Assembly (NCBI GenBank): GCA_022842245.1
Contig: JALHPZ010000009.1
Span: forward strand, 124,001 to 188,000
Origin: Gemmataceae bacterium
GTDB taxonomy: Bacteria > Planctomycetota > Planctomycetia > Gemmatales > Gemmataceae
DNA length: 64,000 nt
Direction: 5' to 3'
The notes beneath the pieces are model-generated. The model did not search any database. It was not told the origin of the DNA and saw only the letters and a list, made by a program, of their open reading frames with translations. Position numbers and translations under genes: made by a program. Positions 9,965 to 18,885 of the stretch are shown in pieces. Numbering within the stretch: position 1 is the stretch's first letter; each line of letters begins with the position of its first letter.

Positions 9965-10867
9965 TCAGAATAGGTTGCCCTCAATTCGTGCAGTTGTTGC
10001 CTGATCGTTAATCAGTCGGCGCCAGGCCTGCCATCGCCCGGAACACCACGGTGCCAAACGGCCCTCGCGATAGCGCCGAATCGCCTTCGCGGCTAGCACT
10101 ATGGTATGCCGGGGCAGGCACCGCCAGCGGTCGCGCCCGACCGCGTTACGCCAATACAGCAACTCCTCGTTCCGCGACTGCTGTTCGATCAGTGCTCGCG
10201 AAGGATTTCGTCCGTGGCTTGCCGAGACGTGATGCCAGACGATCGAGGCCGGCTCGTAGTGGATTTCACCGATCTGGCCGAGTCTTAGCGAGAGATCCAC
10301 GTCGTCAAAATACGCGCCGAACGATTCCGGGAAGCCCCCGACTCGGATCAGCGCGTCGCGACGATAGAACGCCGCTGCTGCGCTCGCGGCACGGACCGGG
10401 CCGGGTTTCGCGTAGTTTCCGTTCGCTTCGAACCGAACGCCGTGGCCGCGCTTCGTCGCGAAGCCGCCAGTGTCGTAGTCGTCCCCGGCCGAGTCGATGA
10501 TCCGTTCAGTGCCATGCTGGAGAATGAGCGGCGCCACCGCGACGACGTTCGCATCCGAGAATCTGGCTACCGCCGCGTGAGCCCAACCGGCTACCGGCTC
10601 CGTGTCGTCATTGAGCATCTCGACGATGTCGCCCGTCGCAGCGGCGATGCCGGCGTTTGCCGCCGCACAGAAACCGCGGGACCGCTCGTGGCGGACAATC
10701 GTCACACCCGGGAATTCACGGGCCGCATGGGAGACGATGCCGTTCGGTGAGCCGTCGTCAACGACGATGACTTGTGTGCCTGCGGGTGCGAACGGGATGA
10801 CGGCCCGGAGGCAGGGCTTCAACAAATCGACCCGTTTATGCGACGGGATGACGATGGAAAGTGTCAT
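9965..10867 (-). CDS. Family 2 glycosyltransferase
   Basis: A 300-residue GT-A fold glycosyltransferase. It begins MTLSIVIPSHKRVDLLKPCL and contains VIVVDDGSPN, an EMLNDDTEP segment corresponding to the DxD metal/nucleotide-binding region, and a FDDVDLSLRLG acceptor-side motif. It probably adds a sugar from a nucleotide-activated donor to a cell-surface glycan; donor and acceptor are not predictable. The start ATG at 10867 overlaps the stop of the upstream glycosyltransferase as ATGA, so the two are translationally coupled. A longer in-frame extension to 11053 lacks family similarity and was not used. Confidence 0.88.
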   Translation of the reverse strand: MTLSIVIPSHKRVDLLKPCLRAVIPFAPAGTQVIVVDDGSPNGIVSHAAREFPGVTIVRHERSRGFCAAANAGIAAATGDIVEMLNDDTEPVAGWAHAAVARFSDANVVAVAPLILQHGTERIIDSAGDDYDTGGFATKRGHGVRFEANGNYAKPGPVRAASAAAAFYRRDALIRVGGFPESFGAYFDDVDLSLRLGQIGEIHYEPASIVWHHVSASHGRNPSRALIEQQSRNEELLYWRNAVGRDRWRCLPRHTIVLAAKAIRRYREGRLAPWCSGRWQAWRRLINDQATTARIEGNLF

Positions 10868-11880
10868 GACGGCAGATCGTGGCTGGCCGAAACGGAGCGC
10901 AGGAACTCGGCGGCCTCGCGGACGCGGTCGAGTGTCGGCTGATTCGCAAGTTCGCCAAGCCGCCGGTAAAGTTCCGCGTCCTCGCGTCGGCCGAAGATCG
11001 TGGCCTGCCCGCGGCGCGTGAGAGCCTCCAGCCGGACGATTCGTTTCAGCCACCTGCGTTCCCGCGCCGACCAGTGCCGGTCGGCGTACGCCAGCAGCGC
11101 CTGCCGTGTCACCAGCCGCATCGCCGCCGGAACACGCCGGCCGTGCAAAGGCGAGTGGTGCGTCGCTGTCACCGACGGATCGTACCGCACGGTGTAACCG
11201 GCCGCACGGGCACGCCGGCAGAAATCCACATCCTCGTAGTAAAGGAAATATCGCTCATCCAGCCCGCCCGTGTCCCGAAAGCAATCCCGCCGCACGAGCA
11301 GGCAGCCGCCCGTCGCCCAATCGACGTCGCGTGGTTGATCCGTCGCGTAGTGCCGGCACTTGCGGCTCGCGCGGGGGCGCAGCAGGCCGAGAATGGTCGA
11401 GGAAAAGGTTGGAAACGGTCCGGCCGACGCCTGCGGCGCGCCATTCGCATCCACCAGCCGGAAGCCGATCGCGCCTATTGAAGGATCGTCGCGTTCGGCC
11501 CGATCGGCCGCCGCGCGGACATCGTCCAGAAAGCCGTCCGGTACGCTCACGTCGGGATTCAACAGCAGGATCCAATCGCTTGCAAAAAGATCCGCCCCGC
11601 GATTCACCGCCGCGGCGAATCCGACGTTGCGCAGGTTGGCCACGATCCGTGTATCCGGGAATCGTCGCAAGCGTTCGGCGGCCGGGTCGTGCGGCGAAGC
11701 GTTGTCGACGATGGCGAAGGCGGTTTCGCGGTCCCGCATCAGGATCGAACGCCGCAACTGCCGGACGAGCCGTTCGGTATTCCGCCACTGGCAGAAATTG
11801 ACGATGACGACCGCGACGGACGTCGTGGCCGGCGAACGGACAAATGTTTCTCGAGTGCCCGGCGAATGTGCCAGTGCCAT
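10864..11880 (-). CDS. Family 2 glycosyltransferase, rhamnosyltransferase-like
   Basis: A 338-residue GT2 enzyme. Motifs in order are VAVVIVNFCQWRNTERLVRQ (N-terminal Rossmann strand), AIVDNASPHDP, NVGFAAAVNRGA, WILLLNPDVSVPDGFL (DxD-like region), ATGGCLLVRRDCF and FLYYEDVDFCRRARAAG (the conserved E-D-x-D). This pattern is typical of WbbL/rhamnosyl transferase-type enzymes that extend surface polysaccharides. It is the first gene of a two-gene unit with the glycosyltransferase at 9965-10867. No other polysaccharide gene is adjacent; the exosortase cluster begins about 7 kb away on the other strand. Confidence 0.88.
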   Translation of the reverse strand: MALAHSPGTRETFVRSPATTSVAVVIVNFCQWRNTERLVRQLRRSILMRDRETAFAIVDNASPHDPAAERLRRFPDTRIVANLRNVGFAAAVNRGADLFASDWILLLNPDVSVPDGFLDDVRAAADRAERDDPSIGAIGFRLVDANGAPQASAGPFPTFSSTILGLLRPRASRKCRHYATDQPRDVDWATGGCLLVRRDCFRDTGGLDERYFLYYEDVDFCRRARAAGYTVRYDPSVTATHHSPLHGRRVPAAMRLVTRQALLAYADRHWSARERRWLKRIVRLEALTRRGQATIFGRREDAELYRRLGELANQPTLDRVREAAEFLRSVSASHDLPS

Positions 11881-12042
11881 GCGGGGTCCTTCCCGTCCGG
11901 CCGGTCGCGTTTTGGAACGTTGTGGCGACTATACGAAACCGCCAAAACCGACGCAATCGCAAGTCGGGACGGGGTGTTCGCGTTGGAATTGTTCAAAACC
12001 CGACGGTGCGTCGGGAATGGTTCTGCAAGCGTCCGAAGTGAT

Positions 12043-12522
12043 TCATCGTCCTTCGAGGACGAACCAGTTCTTCGTTCGTCCCGTGACGGTGTCGTAGCTG
12101 TGCCCGAGCCAGGTGTTCGGAGCGATGAGGCGAAGTTCGTCGCGGGCGTTGGGGAAGGCGCGGGCGTCGGGGGGATATTGCAGCACAAGGCACGGTTGGC
12201 CGTCGAGCCAGCTCGGTTCGATGCAGACGGCGTGGGTGCCGGCCGTAATGCCGCCCAGCCAGCGGTTCGTGAAGGTTCCGTCGGCGTGGAACGTCTTGCC
12301 CTTCCAAATCGATCCCTGCAAGCGGGCCTTGAGCCGTGGCAGGGCGCCGTCGGCGTGGAGGACGGTGCCGCGAGTCGGACCGCACGGCGCGCAGGCGAGC
12401 ACCCCACAACGAAAGAGGGCTTCCAATTCGCAGGTGCTGGAACGGCGGAGTTCGGCGGCCGTGGTGCCGGCGAAGGTGGGGGCGGCAAGAGCGACGACGA
12501 GCGCGGCGGCGATGGCTTTCAT
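12043..12522 (-). CDS. Secreted hypothetical protein
   Basis: A 159-residue protein with a signal peptide (MKAIAAALVVALAAPTFAGT). I do not recognise a firm family. The mature part has four cysteines early on (STCELEALFRCGVLACAPCG) that could form disulfides, then a beta-rich region with GTFTNRWLGGITAG and a C-terminal LIAPNTWLGHSYD segment. The C-terminus loosely recalls GXWXG/DUF4334-like lipocalin-fold proteins, but that is a guess. It is last in the leftward series that starts with the NfeD genes, 116 bases from the preceding gene, so membership in that operon is uncertain. Confidence 0.6.
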   Translation of the reverse strand: MKAIAAALVVALAAPTFAGTTAAELRRSSTCELEALFRCGVLACAPCGPTRGTVLHADGALPRLKARLQGSIWKGKTFHADGTFTNRWLGGITAGTHAVCIEPSWLDGQPCLVLQYPPDARAFPNARDELRLIAPNTWLGHSYDTVTGRTKNWFVLEGR

Positions 12523-12638
12523 GCCCGATTATGACCGACGCGCACCGACTGGCAAGCAAGGGAGATTGCGATGGCGGGATTATCGCCTCTACGACCGTTA
12601 TGAAACGAAGAACCGGGCGACTCGCGCCCGGTTCGCCG

Positions 12639-13223
12639 TCAACCCCGTCGGCACTTCGGAGGGCCGAAGATCTCCTGTAAGACGATGATCGTGGGAATCG
12701 ATTGTTTATTGCCGAGCATCGTAAACAGGTTCTTGCCGAACGGAGTCGCCATGGCCGGTCGCGACGTCTTAGACACCATCGGACGGTCGAGCGACAGGGC
12801 CGGTACCGGCGGCGGGGGCGTGGGAGCCTCGACCGGGAACGGCGTCGGCGGCGGGGGCGGGGGCGGAACCACCGTCGCCGAAGGCAGGTCTTCGATGCGG
12901 CGCGAAACGGGGATCGTGGGTACGTCCCGTTTCGATTTCTTCGCCGGTGCCACGGTCGGCACGCCGCGGGTGGTCTTCGCCGGCCGGGAGGCGGGCTTCT
13001 TCGGTTCCTCGCCGCCGTCCGCGGCTCGCTTGCGGAGTTTTTCGATCTCTTGCAGGAAGCGGTCCATGTCGCTCGCGCCCGTCTTCACACCCGACGCGTT
13101 CGCGCGGGAATTGTTATTCCGCCGGCGCGGCGCTTGTTCCTTTTCCTGCTGGTTCTTGATCGTCTGCGCGATGGCGCTGACCACCGCGATGACGATGATG
13201 ATGACAACGACCCAGACATTCAT
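12639..13223 (-). CDS. Small single-pass membrane protein next to floA
   Basis: A 194-residue protein with an N-terminal membrane segment (MNVWVVVIIIVIAVVSAIAQ) followed by a charged stretch, a short predicted coiled region (DRFLQEIEKLRKRA) and a Pro-rich linker (VVPPPPPPPTPFPVEAP). The C-terminal ~40 residues are more ordered-looking and hydrophobic (NKQSIPTIIVLQEIFGPP). The start has GGAGG seven bases upstream and lies 12 bases after the floA stop, so it is cotranslated with floA. Function is unknown; position suggests a scaffold or partner for the flotillin-like protein. Confidence 0.75.
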   Translation of the reverse strand: MNVWVVVIIIVIAVVSAIAQTIKNQQEKEQAPRRRNNNSRANASGVKTGASDMDRFLQEIEKLRKRAADGGEEPKKPASRPAKTTRGVPTVAPAKKSKRDVPTIPVSRRIEDLPSATVVPPPPPPPTPFPVEAPTPPPPVPALSLDRPMVSKTSRPAMATPFGKNLFTMLGNKQSIPTIIVLQEIFGPPKCRRG

Positions 13224-13235
13224 GGTCGGCCTCCG

Positions 13236-14306
13236 TTAGTTCGTCCGACCGCTTTCGGAAGTGCCGCCCGACAATGCCGAGATGCTGTTGCGCATCGACG
13301 TGTCGGATTGCAGGTTCCGCATGTTGTAATAGTCCATGACGCCCATCTTGCCTTCGCGGAAGGCGACGGCAATGGCCATCGGCACCTGCGCCTCGCTCTC
13401 CACGACTTTTGCGCGGAACTCCTCGACGCGAGCCTTCATCTCCTGCTCGAGCGCGACGGCGGCGGCCCGGCGCTTCTCGGCCTCGGCCTGCGCGACGCGA
13501 AGGTCGGACCCGGCCTGGTCGGCGGCCAACTTCGCGCCGATGTTTTCACCCGGTTCGAGGTTCGCGATGTCGATCGAGACGATCTCGAACGCGGTCTGGG
13601 CGTCGAGGCCGGACTTCAGCACTTCCTCCGAGATCATACCGGGGTTCGCGAGCACTTCCTTGTGGTCGTGCGCCGAACCGATGGCCTTCACGATCCCCTG
13701 GCCGACGCGGGCGATGATCGTTTCCTCGGTCGCACCGCCGACGAGCCGTTCGAGCTTCGTCCGCACGGTCACGCGGGCCTTGGCGAGGAGCTGAATCCCG
13801 TTCTTGCAGACGGCGTCGAGGAATTGCTTGCCCTTGGCCGGGTCGGGGCAGTCGATGACCTTCGGATTCACGCTGGTGCGGACGGCTTCCAACACGTCCC
13901 GGCCGGCGAGGTCGATCGCGGCGGCGGTGCGCCACGGGAGATCCAGGCCGGCCTTGTGGGCCGCGATCACGGCCGCGGCGGTCTTCGGCACGTTGCCCCG
14001 TGCGAGGTAGTGGCTTTCGAGGTCGCCGGTCGTCACTTTCACGCCGGCCTGCACGAGGGCGATCTTCTGCTTCACGATCAGGCCGTAGTCCACGTTCCGC
14101 AACTTCATGCCGATCAGTGTGCCGATGCCGATGTTGGCGCCGGTGAGCAGGCTCTGGATCCAGAGCCGGACAAAGCTGAAGAAGATGAAGAGGAAGACGA
14201 CGAAGATGAGGACCGCGATCGCGGCGACGACGATCCAGACGGTATTCATGTTGTCGCCGGCGGTCCGCCCCTGGGCGTACAAGAGGGCCGAGTTCACGGT
14301 GGTCAC
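13236..14306 (-). CDS. floA: Flotillin-like protein FloA
   Basis: A 356-residue UPF0365/YqfA-family flotillin-like protein that in Bacillus organises membrane microdomains. Residues about 20-55 form a membrane hairpin region ([20 protein letters not shown]), followed by the family stretch [20 protein letters not shown], an SPFH-like domain, and an Ala/Glu-rich helix with [20 protein letters not shown]. The first start is GTG 14306 with AAGGA upstream; ATG 14249 (MNTVWIVV) would fit the usual family length better but has no ribosome site. Its neighbours are two NfeD-type proteins, the classic partner of flotillins. Confidence 0.92.
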   Translation of the reverse strand: MTTVNSALLYAQGRTAGDNMNTVWIVVAAIAVLIFVVFLFIFFSFVRLWIQSLLTGANIGIGTLIGMKLRNVDYGLIVKQKIALVQAGVKVTTGDLESHYLARGNVPKTAAAVIAAHKAGLDLPWRTAAAIDLAGRDVLEAVRTSVNPKVIDCPDPAKGKQFLDAVCKNGIQLLAKARVTVRTKLERLVGGATEETIIARVGQGIVKAIGSAHDHKEVLANPGMISEEVLKSGLDAQTAFEIVSIDIANLEPGENIGAKLAADQAGSDLRVAQAEAEKRRAAAVALEQEMKARVEEFRAKVVESEAQVPMAIAVAFREGKMGVMDYYNMRNLQSDTSMRNSISALSGGTSESGRTN

Positions 14307-14396
14307 GGGCCGTTTCCTTTCGTGGGGTATCGGTTCGCGGGGAGAGAGGGCTCCCGTGGGGTTTTACTATACCGCTCCTTCGTGGGCGGCGACGCA

Positions 14397-14915
14397 CTAT
14401 TTCAGGTCTTCCAGTTCGATTTCATTCAAGTCGGGCGGCTTGGGAACCGGCCGCACGACAACGCGGGCGCCCTTCACCTCGATGCATTTGACCCATGCGT
14501 CGGCTTCGATCGGCATCCCTTCGGAGACGACGTCGAAGCGACGGCCGTCGAACTCCGCGGCACCCGAGGGCCGCAGCGGCGTGAGGGTTTTGCCGAAGCG
14601 CCCGACCAGCGGGGACGGCTCACCGTCGGCCGGAGCCTCGCCGTCGGAGGACTCGGCGACGGCCTTGAGCGCCAGCCGTTTCCCGGCCAGCGACATGCCG
14701 GCGATTGCGAAGATCGGCTCGCCGATGCAGAGGATCACGATGGCGGCGATCGTCTCGCGGTAGTCCTCGGTGTTCGCGGCGATGACGCCGACGGCGCCGG
14801 CGGACACAAGGAAGCCGCAGACGATCAGGAGACCGCCGGTCGGCAGGAAGTATTCCGCGAGGAACAGCACGAGGCCCAAGACGGCCAGGATGATGGCGAT
14901 GGACAGATACGACAC
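14397..14915 (-). CDS. NfeD-like membrane protein, short form
   Basis: A 172-residue protein with about three to four membrane segments in the N-terminal 85 residues (LSIAIILAVLGLVLFLAEYF, LIVCGFLVSAGAVGVIA, IAAIVILCIGEPIFAIAGM) and a C-terminal OB-fold-like NfeD domain. The latter shows the hallmark GKTLTPLRPSGAAEFDGRRF and DVVSEGMPIEADAWVKCIEV stretches. The start is GTG 14915, 25 bases after the large NfeD stop. The family works with flotillins in membrane protein quality control or domain organisation; that role is from family knowledge. Confidence 0.88.
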   Translation of the reverse strand: MSYLSIAIILAVLGLVLFLAEYFLPTGGLLIVCGFLVSAGAVGVIAANTEDYRETIAAIVILCIGEPIFAIAGMSLAGKRLALKAVAESSDGEAPADGEPSPLVGRFGKTLTPLRPSGAAEFDGRRFDVVSEGMPIEADAWVKCIEVKGARVVVRPVPKPPDLNEIELEDLK

Positions 14916-14940
14916 GCGAGCGGCCCCGATGGAGGAATGC

Positions 14941-17139
14941 TCAGACTTCCTTCACGACAATACGGGTTCCTTCCACTTCGACCACCTGCACGCGGACGCC
15001 GGAGTTGACGAAGCCGCCCTCGCTGACGACGTCGACGTATTGTTCGCCGAATTGCGCCATGCCGGCGGGTCGGAGTTGCGTGGCCGTGGTGCCGATGGCA
15101 CCGAGGAGCGCAGCGGCCGCGGCAGCCCCGGGCAGGTCGGCGATCGGGCTGGCGTTCGGGTCTTCGGTCGGCGGCGTCAGGACCATTCGGTTGGCGAACG
15201 GGATCTGCGGGAGGAATCGTGCGATGAAGAAGGCGATGGCCATGCTGGCGGCCATGGCGCCGACGTACATCGTGATGCGGCCGCCGAACTGGGTCCAGTC
15301 TTCCATGGTGTCGGGAATACGGTCGAAGGTGGCGAGGCCGACGCCGCCGATGAGAAACAGAATGCCGAGCAACCCAGTGACGCCGAAGCCGGGAATCACA
15401 AAGATCTCGACGAGCAGGAGGATCAATCCCAAGAGGAAGATGAGTCCGCCGAGGATGGCGGTCTGTCCGCTGTATTGGGAGTGGGACCAGAACACGAGAA
15501 TGAAGCAGAGGGCGGCGATGATGCCGGGGACGGTGACGCCGGGGACCTTGATTTCGAGGATCAGGCCTGCGAAACCGATGACCACCAGGATCACGGTGAC
15601 GGCCGGCAGGCGGATGTAGTTGGCGAAGCGGTCGAGCCAGCCGGGCGTGGCTTCCCGGACCTTGCCGGCCTCGACGCCGTAGAGCGCATAGACCTCGGCG
15701 ATCTCGGAGTTGTCGACGGTGAACCGGGCGATGCCAAGTTCGGCCGCGCGGGTCGCGTTCAGTTTCAGCACCTGCCCCTTCGCCTTGACGGTACCGGTGG
15801 AGATCCAATCGGCCTTGTTGGTCTGAAACTCTTCTTCGGTCATGAGGCGACGGCGGCTGCGATCGACTTTATGGTGCGTCGAGACGATGGCGAGATCCCG
15901 TTCGAGCATGCCGCGCACGAGGAGTACCGGGTAGCCTTGCTGGCTGGCGAGTTCGGTCAGGCTCTTGTTCAATAGGTCGCGTCGCGCGGGGTCGTTGCCG
16001 ATCACGCCTTCGAAATCGCCGAAGACCGCTTCGCGATCCTCTTCACCGGATTTATTGTCCTTCCGCTTGCTCATGACGATCTCGCCGCAGCCGAGCGCGA
16101 CGATCGCGGCGGTGTCGGGCGCGGCGACGGGCACGAACGCGACGACGAGGATCGACTTCTCCTTCTGCACCTTGATGAGATGATCGGCGATATCGCGGGC
16201 GGCCGACATGTCGCCGCCGGAGGACCGCAGTTCAAGGAAGAGCACGTTCCCCTTGCGGCCGACGACGTCGTCGACGGTGCGTTTGATCGTTTCGCGGAGT
16301 CCGCCATCGATGGGACCTTGCAAAACGAGTTTGTACGCCACTGGCGCCTGGCCCGCGAGCGGGTCGTCGCGCAGGCTGGCGGGCGACAGGGAATACAGTT
16401 CGACGAGATCCTTTCGGGACTCCGCGGTGGTCGCGACGAGGCCGAGCGATTTCAGGCGGTCGGCGGGGAACTTGCCTTCCGCCCCGGGGCCAGCGAAGGG
16501 CAGGGGGGACGGATCAGGTATCTTCACGCCTTGTTTCTTGAGGGATTCGGCGTCGCGAAGGTCGACGTAGAACGGAACGCCATTCTTTTCCCCACGGCCG
16601 AGCGAGACGCCGCGGTCGTACATCTTGCGCACGACGGCGCCGAAGCCTTCACGGGATTTGCCGAGCGTTTCGCGATAAGCGGTGGCGACCGATTCCTTCA
16701 CGGATTCGCCCGCCGGCAGGATCTCGCCCAGACTGCCGGACTTGGCCATCGCGATTTCCTTACACGCGAGCACGGGAAGCACCGCGTGGCCGGCGACCGG
16801 TTGCGAAACATAGCCGATCGTGCCGAGGTCGTGGAGTTGGGAGATGTACTCCGCCAGTTGGTAACAGGATCCGAAGTCGGTGGTTGCGATTTCCTTGCCG
16901 TCGGGATTGAAATCGAAGACGACTTTCCGAAGGGGGCGGTTGGCGTTCGCGCGGCCGGCCTCGATCCGGTTTTTGATCCGATTGACTGCTTCGCCGGTGA
17001 TCGGGTTTGGCACGTTGATGAACGCGGCTTCGTCGCCGAGCGCGTTGTCGGCGGCTGCGGCGCGGTCGAGCGGCATCGCCGCGACGACGGACGCGAGAAC
17101 GAGGTGCAGGGCGACGATTCCCGAACGAAGTCTCGACAT
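14941..17139 (-). CDS. NfeD-type membrane protein with two degenerate ClpP-like domains
   Basis: A 732-residue protein. A signal peptide (MSRLRSGIVALHLVLASVVA) leads to two ClpP/crotonase-like regions, residues about 30-150 and 240-440. The second has the family strand LFLELRSSGGDMSAARDIAD. At both places where active NfeD proteases have the nucleophile in an AASAG-type motif, this protein differs (PVAGHAVLPVLACKEI and PVAAPDTAAIVALGCGEI), so it is probably not a serine protease. Five membrane segments follow (e.g. LGGLIFLLGLILLLVEIFV), then an OB-fold with LRPAGMAQFGEQYVDVVSEG. I chose ATG 17139 for the signal peptide. It heads the operon with the short NfeD and floA. Confidence 0.88.
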   Translation of the reverse strand: MSRLRSGIVALHLVLASVVAAMPLDRAAAADNALGDEAAFINVPNPITGEAVNRIKNRIEAGRANANRPLRKVVFDFNPDGKEIATTDFGSCYQLAEYISQLHDLGTIGYVSQPVAGHAVLPVLACKEIAMAKSGSLGEILPAGESVKESVATAYRETLGKSREGFGAVVRKMYDRGVSLGRGEKNGVPFYVDLRDAESLKKQGVKIPDPSPLPFAGPGAEGKFPADRLKSLGLVATTAESRKDLVELYSLSPASLRDDPLAGQAPVAYKLVLQGPIDGGLRETIKRTVDDVVGRKGNVLFLELRSSGGDMSAARDIADHLIKVQKEKSILVVAFVPVAAPDTAAIVALGCGEIVMSKRKDNKSGEEDREAVFGDFEGVIGNDPARRDLLNKSLTELASQQGYPVLLVRGMLERDLAIVSTHHKVDRSRRRLMTEEEFQTNKADWISTGTVKAKGQVLKLNATRAAELGIARFTVDNSEIAEVYALYGVEAGKVREATPGWLDRFANYIRLPAVTVILVVIGFAGLILEIKVPGVTVPGIIAALCFILVFWSHSQYSGQTAILGGLIFLLGLILLLVEIFVIPGFGVTGLLGILFLIGGVGLATFDRIPDTMEDWTQFGGRITMYVGAMAASMAIAFFIARFLPQIPFANRMVLTPPTEDPNASPIADLPGAAAAAALLGAIGTTATQLRPAGMAQFGEQYVDVVSEGGFVNSGVRVQVVEVEGTRIVVKEV

Positions 17140-17178
17140 CGGATTCGATTCCTGCGGTGCTTTCGCGGTTGTATGGGA

Positions 17179-17207
17179 ATTATAAGCGGTCTTGCGGTGC
17201 GGGGCAA
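17179..17207 (-). promoter_or_regulatory. Sigma-70-type promoter of the nfeD-floA operon
   Basis: Read on the minus strand: a -35 box TTGCCC (plus positions 17202-17207), a 17-base spacer and a perfect -10 box TATAAT (17179-17184). It lies 40 bases before the NfeD start codon at 17139, a normal distance. This is a pattern call only. Confidence 0.65.
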
Positions 17208-17510
17208 AACGGAACCGCCTTCGTCGCAAGGTTATGGAGGAATTCGCCGACGACGCGAGATTATTCGTGGTGGCGCGCGACGATCGCGAAATACCGGATC
17301 TAACGCGAGGGGTTGGACCGTTCTCTCGTTCTCAGGTTTTGGGGGGATTGCACCATCTCTCGCAATGCGGTAAAACTGTGGAATCTGGCAAATCTGGGCG
17401 ATGGAAGGGGTTCCGTCGCCCTTTGGCTGCCAGGACGAACCCACTAGCCCGTTTCGGGTTACGGTCGGATGCCGCTCCGGTTCGATATCGCTGCCGTGCG
17501 CCGTCGATTC
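17208..17510. other. Intergenic stretch between divergent nfeD and fabF
   Basis: About 300 bases upstream of the fabF-like gene beyond the nfeD promoter. I see no convincing promoter for the rightward gene, no RNA gene and no repeat. The open frame that continues upstream of fabF to 17401 has no family similarity there. Confidence 0.5.
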
Positions 17511-17523
17511 GGAGGATCGACGA

Positions 17524-18828
17524 GTGCGTGTGGGGTGGCACGCCATGCGTAGGATTGCGGTAACCGGGATCGGGGTGGTGGCCCCGAACGGAATCGGTCG
17601 GATTGCGTTCTGGGATGCCTGCAAAAACGGCGTTTCCGGGATCGGTCCGATCCGTTCGTTCGATTCGTCGAATCATCCCGTGAAAGTCGCGGGGGAAATT
17701 CACGATTTCGATCCGGAGCCGTACATACCCCAACATGTCCGCAAATCTCTTAAAGTGATGGGCCGCGCCGCGAAATTCGGCTTGGGAGCCGCCGGTCTGG
17801 CGATCCAGGACAGCGGCCTTGATCTACCCCGCGAGAATCCGGAACGCATGGGCGTCGTCATGGGCGGCGGCGTCGTACCGGTCGACCTGGCCGAACTCGC
17901 CCCGATGCTTGCCCGGTCCTGCCAGGAAAACGGCGACTTCGACGAGCGTCAGCTTTCCGAAGACGGCGCTTCGCCTCTCTTCCCGTTGTGGCTGTTGAAA
18001 TACCTGCCGAACATGGCCGCCGCGCACATCAGCATGGCGTTCAATTGCCAAGGGCCGAACAACACGGTTGTCACGGCTTGCGTCGCGGGCACGCAGGCCG
18101 TCGGCGAGGCGTGCCGGCTGATCCAGCGGGGCGAAGCCGACGTGATGCTGGCGGGAGGGGCCGACAGCCGGATCGATCCGCTCATGCTGCTCGCCTATAC
18201 CGCGCTCGGCACGCTCAGTCGGTCCGAACGCCCCGCCGGGCAGATGTCCCGTCCTTTCGACCGCTTACGCGATGGCTTTGTCATCAGCGAAGGTTCTGCG
18301 ATCCTCGTTCTCGAAGAATGGGACCGGGCGACGGCGCGCGGGGCGAACATCTACGCCGAGATCCTCGGATTCGGCAGCAGTTTCGACGCCTACTCGGTCA
18401 CGAAGCCCGACCCCGAGGGGAAGGGCGGCGCTCGCGCCATTCAGGCGGCCCTCAACGAAAGCCACGTGGATTTCCGGGACATCGGATACATCAACGCTCA
18501 CGGCACCAGCACCCGACTGAACGACGCGATGGAAACCGCCGCGGTGAAGCGGGTCTTCGGAGACCGCTCGAAGGACGTGCAGCTATCGAGCATCAAGTCG
18601 ATGATCGGCCACAGCATCGGCGCCAGCGGCGCGATCGAGGCCGCGGCCTTGGCCATGAGCCTCCAGGAGCAGGTCTACCCGCCGACGATCAACCTCACAA
18701 ATCCCGATCCGCAGTGCGATCTCGATTACATTCCGAACACCGCACGCGAGACGAAAGTCCGCTATGGACTTTCGACGAGTTTCGGCTTCGGCGGGCAGAA
18801 CGGCGCGCTCGTCATGGCGGCGGTCTGA
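17524..18828 (+). CDS. fabF: Beta-ketoacyl-[acyl-carrier-protein] synthase II
   Basis: A thiolase-fold condensing enzyme that extends acyl-ACP with malonyl-ACP in fatty acid synthesis. All catalytic residues are present: Cys186 in VVTACVAGTQA, His326 in NAHGTSTRLND and His363 in KSMIGHSIGASG; the C-terminal STSFGFGGQNGALV is also conserved. The GTG start at 17524 has GGAGG eight bases upstream; ATG 17545 (MRRIAVTGIGVVAPNG) is the homology-based alternative and subtracts seven from the residue numbers. No acp or other fab gene is adjacent, so it may be a stand-alone or specialised copy. Confidence 0.9.
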   Translation: MRVGWHAMRRIAVTGIGVVAPNGIGRIAFWDACKNGVSGIGPIRSFDSSNHPVKVAGEIHDFDPEPYIPQHVRKSLKVMGRAAKFGLGAAGLAIQDSGLDLPRENPERMGVVMGGGVVPVDLAELAPMLARSCQENGDFDERQLSEDGASPLFPLWLLKYLPNMAAAHISMAFNCQGPNNTVVTACVAGTQAVGEACRLIQRGEADVMLAGGADSRIDPLMLLAYTALGTLSRSERPAGQMSRPFDRLRDGFVISEGSAILVLEEWDRATARGANIYAEILGFGSSFDAYSVTKPDPEGKGGARAIQAALNESHVDFRDIGYINAHGTSTRLNDAMETAAVKRVFGDRSKDVQLSSIKSMIGHSIGASGAIEAAALAMSLQEQVYPPTINLTNPDPQCDLDYIPNTARETKVRYGLSTSFGFGGQNGALVMAAV

Positions 18829-18885
18829 CGCTTCGCAACTTGACCTTGCACGTTCACCGCGATCCGGTCCACAATCGCGAACCCC

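Noticed and set aside
12702..15008. A 768-residue rightward open frame
   Set aside because: It is the antisense shadow of floA and NfeD genes, with low-complexity His/Arg/Asp-rich content.
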